Source of the DNA: Oscillospiraceae bacterium
GTDB lineage: Bacteria; Bacillota; Clostridia; Oscillospirales; Oscillospiraceae
DNA length: 13,833 nt
NCBI GenBank assembly: GCA_016286595.1
Contig: JAEETR010000014.1
Coordinates: forward strand, 1 to 13,833
Direction of reading: 5' to 3'
A model generated the notes under the pieces. The model ran no database searches. It was not told the DNA's origin and was given only the letters and a program-made list of their open reading frames with translations. Shown here piece after piece: positions 1 to 7,303 of this stretch (the stretch's first letter is position 1; every line of letters starts with the position of its first letter). Both the position numbers and the translations under genes were made by a program.

Positions 1-1177
1 AGACGAGGCCCATGATGGAGCCGGCGTCAGGATTGGTGGCGATGATGAGTGCAACAGCCGCGACGACGAGAGCGATAAGACGTCCGTTCCAAAGGAGTTC
101 TGGAGCGCTGGAGTCGTTCTTACGGATGATCGGCTTGTAGACGTCGTTCGTGAATGGGGAGGAAGGGGCGAGAAGCTGGCTGTCCGCCGTGCTCATGGCG
201 GCGGCAAGTATGGCGGAAAGAAGCACGCCGCTTATCACGGCGGGGAATATCCTGCGCACGAGAACGATGAACACTATGGAACTGTCGCTGATCTCACCCA
301 TGAGATATCTGCCCACCACGGCGGAGGCCACGGAGAAGCCCAGAATGAGGAAGGTCCAGGTGATACCGATCTTCGCGGACTTCTTAAGCTCTCTGTCGGA
401 GCGGATGGACATGAAGCGGATTATGATGTGGGGCATTCCGAAGTAGCCCAGACCCCAGCCGAGACCGGAAAGTACGTCCTTCCAGTTGGTGAAGAACTTC
501 CAGTAGCCGTCGGGGAAGGCGGAGGCCGCGGCCTCGGCGCTGCCCATCTGGATGAGGGCCATTGCGAAGATGGGGGCGATCAGCAGGGCCGCCAGCATGA
601 GAAGGCCCTGGAAGAAGTCGGTCCAGCATACGGCGGAGAACCCTCCGAGGAAGGTGTAGCTGATGATGATGACAGCCGCCAGATACATGGCGATCTTGGG
701 ATTCATGCCTATGACGGTGTTGAAGAGCGTACCGCAGGCCTTGATGCTGGAGGCCGCGTAAACCGTGTAGGCCACCAGGAAGATCACGGCGCAGATGATC
801 TGCAGTGAACGGCTCTTTGATTTGAAGCGATTTACGAGATACTGGGGAATGGTTATGGAGTCGTTGGCCGCGATGGAGAAGCGGCGAAGAAGGGGAGCCT
901 CGATTATCCAGCTCAGAGCGTAGCCGATGAAAAGACCGATGGCGATCCACGTCTGGCCCATACCGGCGGCGTAGATGGAGGCGGGCAGGCCCATGAGGAC
1001 CCACGCGCTCATGTCAGACGCTCCCGCGGACAGAGCCGCGACCCAGGCGCCGATCTTTCTACCGCCCAGGAAGTAGTCCTTCTCACCGGCGTTTTTCGAG
1101 CGGGTGAAGAAGAATACGCCGATGCCGAGCATAAAGCAAAGGTAGACGACGAATACGATAAGTTCCGTTGTGTTCAT
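1..1177 (-). CDS. putP: Sodium/proline symporter (PutP-like), 3' end outside window
   Basis: Membrane carrier of the sodium:solute symporter family that imports a solute, most likely proline, with Na+. 392 codons are visible; the family is about 500 residues, so roughly the last fifth lies beyond position 1. The protein starts MNTTELIVFVVYLCFMLGIG and is a string of hydrophobic helices. Family motifs: SAGASDMSAW at residues 50-59 (D55, M56 and S57 match the Na+-site region of PutP), GWGLGYFGMPHIIIRFM at about 240-256, and MSTADSQLL at 328-336. The ATG at 1177 has GGAGGT 6 nt upstream (1184-1189). The gene has its own promoter and lies beyond the ftsH terminator, so it is a separate unit from the upstream operon. 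Proline as substrate is inferred from PutP likeness; a related Na+-coupled substrate is possible. Confidence 0.9.
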   Translation of the reverse strand, partial: MNTTELIVFVVYLCFMLGIGVFFFTRSKNAGEKDYFLGGRKIGAWVAALSAGASDMSAWVLMGLPASIYAAGMGQTWIAIGLFIGYALSWIIEAPLLRRFSIAANDSITIPQYLVNRFKSKSRSLQIICAVIFLVAYTVYAASSIKACGTLFNTVIGMNPKIAMYLAAVIIISYTFLGGFSAVCWTDFFQGLLMLAALLIAPIFAMALIQMGSAEAAASAFPDGYWKFFTNWKDVLSGLGWGLGYFGMPHIIIRFMSIRSDRELKKSAKIGITWTFLILGFSVASAVVGRYLMGEISDSSIVFIVLVRRIFPAVISGVLLSAILAAAMSTADSQLLAPSSPFTNDVYKPIIRKNDSSAPELLWNGRLIALVVAAVALIIATNPDAGSIMGLV

Positions 1178-1237
1178 GAACGTACCTCCGGTTTATCTTT
1201 AGTACTTTGCCGCGGTGCCGAGATAAATAATGAATGT

Positions 1238-1266
1238 ATTATACAGTATCCCGTTCCCGGGTGCAA
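1238..1266 (-). promoter_or_regulatory. Sigma-A type promoter of the symporter gene
   Basis: Read on the minus strand: TTGCAC (1261-1266), a 17-nt spacer, then a perfect TATAAT (1238-1243). This predicts a start near 1231 and a leader of about 54 nt before the ATG at 1177. It is the best promoter match in the window. Confidence 0.75.
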
Positions 1267-1380
1267 GCATAAAATCGGCAGAATCCGTGAATATCGAGCA
1301 AATTTCTCCGACAAAATCCACAAAAAAACCGGATATGGAGAATATAGATGCGAATACGCCGCATAGACGCGGTAAAACGG

Positions 1381-1412
1381 AAAAAGCGCCGCGCAGTAAA
1401 CTGCGCGGCGCT
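1381..1412 (-). terminator. Intrinsic terminator after ftsH
   Basis: On the minus strand, a perfect 12-bp stem (arms 1401-1412 and 1385-1396, AGCGCCGCGCAG paired with its complement) encloses a 4-nt TTTA loop. A run of T follows (1381-1385, the last T being shared with the stem). It sits 12 nt past the ftsH stop codon and ends the six-gene transcript before the symporter promoter. Confidence 0.9.
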
Positions 1413-1424
1413 CATACGATCGAG

Positions 1425-3449
1425 TTATTCCCCGTCGCTTTCGGGCGCGTCCTCGGAGGGGGGATCCTCCGGAGCGTCCGGTCCGTCCTGACCGGCGCCC
1501 ATGGCGGCGTTCTCTGCGTCCCTGGCCTCCTGTATGGCCTGGGCGCGGATATCGTCCATGAGCTTATCCTCCTCGGTGGGTTCCGGCGTATCGCCGCCCT
1601 CAGGGGGCAGCTGGCCGTCGTGCTCGCAGAAGTAGGCGAACACATCGCCGTCCATGGTCTCGTTGGCAAGGAGGTATTCGGCGGTCTTTACGAGCAGCTC
1701 GCTGTGAGCGGTGAGGATCTCCTCACACCTGGCGGCGGCCTCGTCGAATATCTTCTTGACCTCCTCGTCAATGATGGCGGCGGTCTCCTCGGAATAGCTC
1801 TTGGTCTGGCCGAAGTCACGGCCGATGAATATGCTGTGGCCGCTGGAATCGAAGGAGATGGGGCCGAGACGCTCGCTCATGCCGTATACGGTGACCATCT
1901 GGCGGGCGATGGAGGTGGCCTGCTGAATGTCGCTGGAGGCGCCGGTGGAGATATCGTCCAGGAATATCTTCTCCGCCATCCTGCCGCCCAGCGCGGTGAC
2001 GATGCGCTCGAACATCTCCGTACGGGAACGGAAGGATTTGTCCTCCTCCGGACGGTAGACCGTCATGCCCCCGGCCATGCCGTGGGGGATGATGGTTATC
2101 TGGTGCACCGGGTCAACGTTCTTGAGGTAGTATGCGCTGATGGCGTGACCGGACTCGTGGTACGCGGTGAGCCTGCGCTCCTTGTCGGTGACGACGCGGC
2201 TCTTCTTTTCGGGACCGGCGATCACCTTCATGGTGGCGTCCTCAATCTCACGCATGGTGATAAACAGCTTGTTGCGCCGTGCGGCAAGAAGCGCCGCCTC
2301 ATTGAGGAGATTTTCCAGATCCGCGCCGGTGAAGCCGGCGGTGCTCTTGGCTATGTCGGCAAGATTTACGTCGTCGCCCAGGCTCTTTCCCCGGGCGTGG
2401 ACCTTCAGTATCTGCTCTCTGCCCTTTATGTCGGGCACGCCCACGTATATCTGGCGGTCGAAGCGGCCGGGACGCAGCAGGGCGGTATCGAGAATATCGG
2501 AGCGGTTGGTGGCGGCCATGACTATGACGCCCTCGTTGGCGCTGAAGCCGTCCATCTCCACAAGCAGCGGGTTGAGCGTCTGCTCGCGCTCGTCGTGACC
2601 GCCGCCCAGGCCGGAGCCTCTCTGACGGCCGACGGCGTCGATCTCGTCAATGAAGATGATGGCGGGGGCGATCTTCTTGGCCTGCTCGAACAGGTCTCTC
2701 ACGCGGCTGGCGCCCACGCCCACGTACAGCTCCACGAAGTCAGAGCCTGATATGGACAGGAACTGCACCCCCGCTTCGCCGGCCACGGCCTTGGCAAGGA
2801 GCGTCTTACCTGTTCCCGGAGGACCCACGAGAAGTATGCCCTTGGGTATCCTTGCGCCCAGATCTATATATTTCTTGGGGCTGCGCAGGAAGTCCACGAC
2901 CTCCGCCAGCTCCTCCTTCTCCTCGTCGCATCCGGCCACGTCGGCAAAGGTCTTCTGCTCCTTCGACTCGCTGCCCAGACGGGTGCGGGCTCTGGAGAAC
3001 TTGGTCACGCTGCCAGCGCCGCCGCCGGAGCGGTTCATCATCACGAACCACACTATAAGGAACACGATCATGATGATGAGATAGGGCAGGAGCGTTATCC
3101 ACCACGGAGTCTCCCAGCCCGGATCGAGGTCGTACTCGGTGAGGACGCCGGAGTCGAACTGCTCGGTGATGAGGTCGCCCAGGTCGGCGTAGAATATGGA
3201 CACGCTGTAAAGCTTGTGGGTAACGGTATCCGTGCCGTTGAGCTCGTTTCTCAGGGACAGATAGAGCGTGTCCTTTTCTATTACGAAGGATTCCACCTCC
3301 TCCTGCTGGAAGAGGCGGCGCACCTCGGAGTAGTCAACCTCCGCGTTGCGGACCTGCTGATGGGTCAGCAGATACACCGTCGCAATAAGAATAATAAACA
3401 CAAGGATATAAAACCCTATGTCCCGCTTCCTGTTGGGTTTACCGTTCAA
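1425..3449 (-). CDS. ftsH: ATP-dependent zinc metalloprotease FtsH
   Basis: Membrane-anchored AAA+ protease that unfolds and degrades membrane and some cytosolic proteins as a hexamer; 674 residues. Two transmembrane helices (about 11-29 and 117-137) flank an extracytoplasmic segment. Walker A GPPGTGKT is at 209-216, Walker B IIFIDE at 264-269, the pore loop YVGVG at 242-246 and the SRH arginines in LRPGRFDR at 326 and 329. Zinc ligands are HESGH 431-435 and probably D507 in ASSDIQ. The start must be TTG at 3449: an in-frame TGA lies three codons upstream, the next Met is inside the second membrane helix, and the N-terminus fits the family. Its ribosome-binding site is weak (AAGAAAGAAG). Oddities: the pore Phe is Tyr, the usual EREQTLNQLL reads EREQTLNPLL, and residues 610-674 form an acidic, Pro-rich tail. 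Last gene of the operon, 38 nt after hpt. Confidence 0.97.
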   Translation of the reverse strand: MNGKPNRKRDIGFYILVFIILIATVYLLTHQQVRNAEVDYSEVRRLFQQEEVESFVIEKDTLYLSLRNELNGTDTVTHKLYSVSIFYADLGDLITEQFDSGVLTEYDLDPGWETPWWITLLPYLIIMIVFLIVWFVMMNRSGGGAGSVTKFSRARTRLGSESKEQKTFADVAGCDEEKEELAEVVDFLRSPKKYIDLGARIPKGILLVGPPGTGKTLLAKAVAGEAGVQFLSISGSDFVELYVGVGASRVRDLFEQAKKIAPAIIFIDEIDAVGRQRGSGLGGGHDEREQTLNPLLVEMDGFSANEGVIVMAATNRSDILDTALLRPGRFDRQIYVGVPDIKGREQILKVHARGKSLGDDVNLADIAKSTAGFTGADLENLLNEAALLAARRNKLFITMREIEDATMKVIAGPEKKSRVVTDKERRLTAYHESGHAISAYYLKNVDPVHQITIIPHGMAGGMTVYRPEEDKSFRSRTEMFERIVTALGGRMAEKIFLDDISTGASSDIQQATSIARQMVTVYGMSERLGPISFDSSGHSIFIGRDFGQTKSYSEETAAIIDEEVKKIFDEAAARCEEILTAHSELLVKTAEYLLANETMDGDVFAYFCEHDGQLPPEGGDTPEPTEEDKLMDDIRAQAIQEARDAENAAMGAGQDGPDAPEDPPSEDAPESDGE

Positions 3450-3487
3450 TCGCGTTCACTTCTTTCTTGGTGGGTATATGGCCGTCG

Positions 3488-4027
3488 TCAGCTGTAAAGC
3501 TCCGGCCTGAGGATGCCTATGTAAGGCAGGTTGCGGTATTTCTCCGCGAAGTCCAGCCCGTAGCCAACGATGAAGCCGTCGGGGCAGGTGAGCCCCACGT
3601 AGTCGGCGTAAACGTTGGAACGGCGCCGGGCGGGTTTGTCGAGCAGAGTGCATATTTTCAGAGAACTGGGCCTGCGCCCCTCCAGGTACTGCTTGAGGTA
3701 TGAAAGCGTCACGCCGGAGTCCAGGATGTCCTCGACGATGATCACGTCTCTTTCGAAAATATCCTGATTGAGGTCCTTTGTGATCCTTACGGCGCCGGTG
3801 GTGGAGGTGCCGTTGCCGTAGGAGGACACGGCCATGAAGTCCACGTCGCAGTAAAGCTCTATCCTGCGGGCAAGATCGGCCATGAATACGAAGGAGCCCT
3901 TGAGGATGCCCACCAGCAGGGGCTTCTTACCCGCGTAATCCCGGGTTATTTCGGCGCCGACCCTGTCCACGGCGGCCTTTATCTCCTCTTCGGAAAACAC
4001 AATCTGGGCAATGTCGTTCTCAAGCAT
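3488..4027 (-). CDS. hpt: Hypoxanthine phosphoribosyltransferase
   Basis: Purine salvage enzyme joining hypoxanthine (often guanine too) with PRPP to give IMP or GMP in the cytosol. 179 residues with this start, the usual family length. Motifs: LKGSFVFMADL near 43-53, flexible loop SSYGNGTSTTGAVRI near 68-82, PRPP loop VIIVEDILDSGVTL at 95-108, LLDKPARR near 128-135, and YGLDFAEKYRNLPYIG at 156-171. The open frame allows an ATG at 4042, five codons earlier. I prefer the ATG at 4027 because GGAG (4037-4040) sits 9 nt before it, nothing like a ribosome-binding site precedes 4042, and MLENDIAQIVFSEEEI matches family N-termini. It lies between tilS and ftsH, the usual Firmicutes order. Confidence 0.95.
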   Translation of the reverse strand: MLENDIAQIVFSEEEIKAAVDRVGAEITRDYAGKKPLLVGILKGSFVFMADLARRIELYCDVDFMAVSSYGNGTSTTGAVRITKDLNQDIFERDVIIVEDILDSGVTLSYLKQYLEGRRPSSLKICTLLDKPARRRSNVYADYVGLTCPDGFIVGYGLDFAEKYRNLPYIGILRPELYS

Positions 4028-4036
4028 AACAGAAAT

Positions 4037-4040
4037 CTCC
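4037..4040 (-). promoter_or_regulatory. Ribosome-binding site that decides the hpt start
   Basis: GGAG on the minus strand, 9 nt before the ATG at 4027. It lies inside the codons that would be used by the alternative ATG at 4042, which has no such site, so the shorter protein is favoured. Confidence 0.55.
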
Positions 4041-4041
4041 A

Positions 4042-4056
4042 TTCAAATTATTTGAA
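4042..4056. repeat. 15-nt perfect palindrome in the tilS-hpt gap
   Basis: TTCAAAT-T-ATTTGAA: 7-bp arms around a single base, in an A/T-rich patch between the tilS stop and the hpt ribosome-binding site. It could be an operator half-site pair or chance in a short A/T-rich spacer. No promoter of good quality was found beside it. Confidence 0.35.
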
Positions 4057-4080
4057 GGGTCTTCGATGCCGGAATGGGAC

Positions 4081-5457
4081 TTAAGTGCGTTTTTCCACAC
4101 TATTTATCTCCGTAAAGGTGATTTTATATACCTGTCGGCCCGGTTCGGGCAGCGCCCGGGAGCCCCTGCCGATGCCGTACACCGCCAGGGGACCCTCGTC
4201 GTCGGCGACGACGGGAACGGCCTGCCTGCGTCCTGCGGGTATTTTTCTCTCGATAAACAGTTTTTTGAGGGATTTCGTCCTGCCGCCTCCCGCCAGGGCA
4301 ATCTCGTCCCCGGTCATCCGCGGCCTGACTGTCAGCTTACCACATATTTTATCACAGGGGAAGAGAAAAGTGGTAAAGGATTTGTTAACTGTGTCGGGAC
4401 AGATTTCCCTTGTACATGATACGGAAAGACCGGCTTCCTGCAGCACGGCGCAGTCGTTTTCGCCGATTGTCACCGGCCGGAAGCTTCCGGCCTCCCCGCC
4501 GCCGAACAGCAGAAGATCGTACTGCCGGCATACCCGTCCTCCGGGGATATCCAGCCTGGCCGACGGGTCCGGCGACGCGGCCAGAGCCAGCACGGCTTTT
4601 ACGTGTTCCGCCGAAAGGGAGGAAGGCCACATCTGCCGCACCACCCTTGACGACACGCTCTCGGGCAGACGGACGAGGGCGGATGCGGGCAACGCGTTTT
4701 CGCGTTCGTTTTTTTCGATGAAATCAGCCGCCAGGGAGTCGAGAAAATCCTCGTCCCGCCGCAGAAGACCGATGGCGACTGCGGCGTTGTCCGTAACCGA
4801 CGGGTTTATCTTGCGCAGCACGGGTATCACGCTGTGTCGCAGGACGTTGCGGCTGTACTCGTCCATGGCGTTGGTGGAGTCCTCCCGGTGGGGGATGGAC
4901 TCAGCCTTTAGAAACGATTCTATCTCGGCCCGGCTGACCGTCAGCAGTGGACGGATGATCCCGTCCCGCACCGGGGGAATGCCCCCCAGACCCTTCAGCC
5001 CCGTGCCGCGGGTCAGATTCAGCAGGAGCGTTTCAAGATTGTCGTCGGCGTTGTGGGCCGTGGCGATGCGCAGGGCGCCGGTTTTTTCCGCGGCCTCACG
5101 CAAAAAGGCATAGCGCATGTCCCGCGCCGTCTCCTCGATGCCCGCGCCGCGCCTGGCGGCCTCGGCGGCCACGTCGCCGCCGCCGGACGTAAAGGGGATG
5201 CCGTGACCGGCGCACCAGTCCCGTACGAACAGCTCGTCGCCGTCGGACTCGTCTGCGCGCAGACGGTGATTATAGTGGGCCGCCGCAACGCCGAAACCCT
5301 GCTCACGGCCCAATTCCGCCGCAACGGATAAAAGACACATGCTGTCGGTCCCGCCCGACACGGCGCACAGCAGCGTGCCGCCGCGGGGCAGCATATCGTG
5401 TTCGGCGCAGAAAGCCTCTATTTTACTTATAAATCCGACGCGGTCGAACCGGTTCAT
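4081..5457 (-). CDS. tilS: tRNA(Ile)-lysidine synthase TilS
   Basis: Attaches lysine to C34 of the CAU-anticodon tRNA-Ile using ATP, changing its decoding from AUG to AUA. 458 residues. The PP-loop ATPase signature SGGTDS is at 34-39, HYNHRLRADESDGDE at 61-75, RDMRY at 112-116 and TAHNADDNLET at 133-143 (many relatives have HHxDDQxET here). Further motifs are REDSTN at 191-196 and RNVLRHSVIP at 203-212. The C-terminal TilS domain is intact: GDEIALAGGGRTKSLKKLF at about 383-401, then IPAGRRQAVPVV. The ATG at 5457 overlaps the dnaB stop as ATGA, and no separate ribosome-binding site is evident, so translation is probably coupled to dnaB. The gene is essential in most bacteria. Confidence 0.95.
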   Translation of the reverse strand: MNRFDRVGFISKIEAFCAEHDMLPRGGTLLCAVSGGTDSMCLLSVAAELGREQGFGVAAAHYNHRLRADESDGDELFVRDWCAGHGIPFTSGGGDVAAEAARRGAGIEETARDMRYAFLREAAEKTGALRIATAHNADDNLETLLLNLTRGTGLKGLGGIPPVRDGIIRPLLTVSRAEIESFLKAESIPHREDSTNAMDEYSRNVLRHSVIPVLRKINPSVTDNAAVAIGLLRRDEDFLDSLAADFIEKNERENALPASALVRLPESVSSRVVRQMWPSSLSAEHVKAVLALAASPDPSARLDIPGGRVCRQYDLLLFGGGEAGSFRPVTIGENDCAVLQEAGLSVSCTREICPDTVNKSFTTFLFPCDKICGKLTVRPRMTGDEIALAGGGRTKSLKKLFIERKIPAGRRQAVPVVADDEGPLAVYGIGRGSRALPEPGRQVYKITFTEINSVEKRT

Positions 5458-6794
5458 TCGCTGTACCTGCTCTCAAGGGAGGAGAAGGTGGTGTATTCGC
5501 CGAGCCATCCCAGCTTGACCTTGCCGGTCTCGCCCCGTCTGTTCTTAAGGATTATGAGCTCGGCGATATTGGCGTCCTCGCTCTCGGGATTGTAGTAGTC
5601 GTCGCGGTAAAGACCTATTACGATGTCCGCGTCCTGCTCTATGGCGCCGGACTCACGCAGGTCCGAGAGCATGGGGCGCTTGTCGGAGCGGCCCTCGTTG
5701 GCGCGGGAGAGCTGGGCAAGGCATATAACGGGCACGTTCAGTTCCTTGGCCATTATCTTGAGCATCCGGCTTATGTCGGACACCACCTGCTGGCGGTTTT
5801 CGTTGGAATAGGAGGTCCCGCTGCCGGAGGCCTGCATCAGCTGCAGGTAATCTATCACCACCAGACCCAGGTCCCGGATACGGCGGCACTGGGCGCTCAT
5901 ATCCGACACGGTGAGGGTGGGGTTGTCGTTGATCCTTATGTCGAGACTGCCGATGGAGGCCGACGCGGCCGCTATCTTGCTCCAGTCCTCCTGGGTAAGA
6001 TTGCCGGTCTGGAGCTTGCGGTTGTCCACGAAGCTCTCGCCGGAGAGAAGGCGGATGCAGAGCTGCTCCTTCGACATCTCGAGGGAGAAGAAGGCCACGG
6101 TCTTGCCGCTGTGTTTGGCGGCGCTGACGGCCAAAGGCAGGGCAAGGCTCGTCTTGCCCATGCCGGGACGGGAGGCGATGATGATAAGATCGGATCTGTT
6201 AAGGCCCATAATGACCTTGTCCAGATCCGGGAAGCCGGTGGGCGTGCCGGGTATGGCACTGCCGTTCCTGGCTGCTTCGGCGATCTGCTCGTACACGCTG
6301 ACGAGTATCTTCGACACCGGTTCAAGCTCGCTGGAGCCCGTGTCGGAACGGATGGAGTATATCTTCTTCTCCGCGTCCTCCAGTATGTCCTCCGGCTCGC
6401 CGGCGGCGGCGTAGGCCATGGCGGATATCTCGTCGCCGGTGTCGGCGATGGAGCGCAGCAGGGACTTGCCCTGCACGATGGAGCAGTACTCCATCACGTT
6501 GGCGGCGGTGGGTGTGATGTCCATCAGCTGCATCAGATAGTTGGGAGTGGACTCCTTGTAAACGCCGTCCACCTTCATCTGGTCCAGCACCGTCACCGGG
6601 TCTATGACCATGGAAAAGTTGAACATACCCGAAATGGTGTCGAATATGTCCCTGTTGGCGTCTACGTAGAAGTCCTCACGGCGCAGGGCGCCTATCACGT
6701 CCGCGACGCATCTGGAGTCGATGAGCATGGAGCCGAGGACGGCCTGCTCCGCCTCCACGCTGTGGGGCATCTGCCTGAGAAAAACATCGTCCAT
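5454..6794 (-). CDS. dnaB: Replicative DNA helicase DnaB (DnaC in Bacillus)
   Basis: Hexameric 5'-3' helicase that unwinds DNA at the replication fork and contacts primase. 446 residues, normal length. The N-terminal primase-interacting domain is about 8-110 (PHSVEAEQAVLGSMLID at 10-26), then a linker, then the RecA-like domain. Walker A is SRPGMGKTS (208-216), Walker B VVIDYLQLM (312-320), with FSLEMSKEQL at 236-245, SDLRESGAIEQDAD at 377-390 and the C-terminal LIILKNRRGETGKVKL at 413-428. No intein interrupts the Walker motifs, where inteins often sit in this family. The ATG at 6794 follows rplI by 23 nt with GGAG about 11 nt upstream. Its stop overlaps the tilS start by 4 nt. Confidence 0.97.
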   Translation of the reverse strand: MDDVFLRQMPHSVEAEQAVLGSMLIDSRCVADVIGALRREDFYVDANRDIFDTISGMFNFSMVIDPVTVLDQMKVDGVYKESTPNYLMQLMDITPTAANVMEYCSIVQGKSLLRSIADTGDEISAMAYAAAGEPEDILEDAEKKIYSIRSDTGSSELEPVSKILVSVYEQIAEAARNGSAIPGTPTGFPDLDKVIMGLNRSDLIIIASRPGMGKTSLALPLAVSAAKHSGKTVAFFSLEMSKEQLCIRLLSGESFVDNRKLQTGNLTQEDWSKIAAASASIGSLDIRINDNPTLTVSDMSAQCRRIRDLGLVVIDYLQLMQASGSGTSYSNENRQQVVSDISRMLKIMAKELNVPVICLAQLSRANEGRSDKRPMLSDLRESGAIEQDADIVIGLYRDDYYNPESEDANIAELIILKNRRGETGKVKLGWLGEYTTFSSLESRYSE

Positions 6795-6817
6795 GGTAGT
6801 GACGTCTCCGTTACTTC

Positions 6818-7267
6818 TTATTCTGCCTCTTTTACGATCACGGTGAGATTGCTGCTGACCTCATAGCCCAGACGGCACTTCACCGTGTAGCTGCCGAAGG
6901 ACTTTATGGGCTCGGATATGATGATCCTCTTGCTGTCCACGGAAATGCCGGTCTGCTGCTCCAGCGCCTCGGACACCTCCTTGGAGGTAACGGAGCCGAA
7001 CAGCTTGCCGTTGGCGCCGGCCTTGGCGGTAACGCTCACAGTCAGCTCGGCCAGCTTCGCGGCCACGCGCACGGCTTCCTCCCGCTCCCTCTGCTGCTGG
7101 GCAAGGCGGGCTTTTTCCTTGACGTTATAGGCGTTTACGGCATCGGGCGTGGCGGCGGTGGCCAGCTTGCGGGGGAAGAGGTAGTTCCTGGCGTAACCGT
7201 CGGAGACCTCCACGAGAGAGCCCTTTTTGCCCTGATCCTTAACGTCCTGCAGAAGTATTACCTTCAT
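6818..7267 (-). CDS. rplI: 50S ribosomal protein L9
   Basis: Binds 23S rRNA at the base of the L1 stalk. 149 residues starting MKVILLQDVKDQGKKGSLVE. The L9 family signature spans 13-37 (G13, G16, V21, G24, Y25, N28, Y29, L30), then the long linking helix rich in Lys, Arg, Glu and Gln (about 41-75), then the C-terminal domain with GKLFGSVTSKEV at 87-98. The open frame extends upstream to 7300, but AGGAG (7276-7280) lies 8 nt before the ATG at 7267 and the protein family begins with MKVILL, so the shorter form is annotated. It lies between gdpP and dnaB, the conserved Firmicutes arrangement. Confidence 0.97.
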   Translation of the reverse strand: MKVILLQDVKDQGKKGSLVEVSDGYARNYLFPRKLATAATPDAVNAYNVKEKARLAQQQREREEAVRVAAKLAELTVSVTAKAGANGKLFGSVTSKEVSEALEQQTGISVDSKRIIISEPIKSFGSYTVKCRLGYEVSSNLTVIVKEAE

Positions 7268-7303
7268 ATGATTATCTCCTTTCCATGGGGTTATAGTCAC
7301 GAA

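Noticed and set aside
1230..2750. 506-codon open frame on the plus strand
   Set aside because: It lies antisense to ftsH and shows only low-complexity G, A, V, L-rich sequence with no family motif. Long antisense frames are expected where third positions are strongly G/C.
4028..4042. Alternative hpt start at 4042
   Set aside because: It lacks a ribosome-binding site and adds five residues not expected from the family; GGAG before 4027 explains the start better.
4121..4130. TATATAAAAT on the minus strand inside the tilS 3' end, considered as an internal promoter for hpt-ftsH
   Set aside because: No acceptable -35 hexamer lies 16-18 nt upstream of it.
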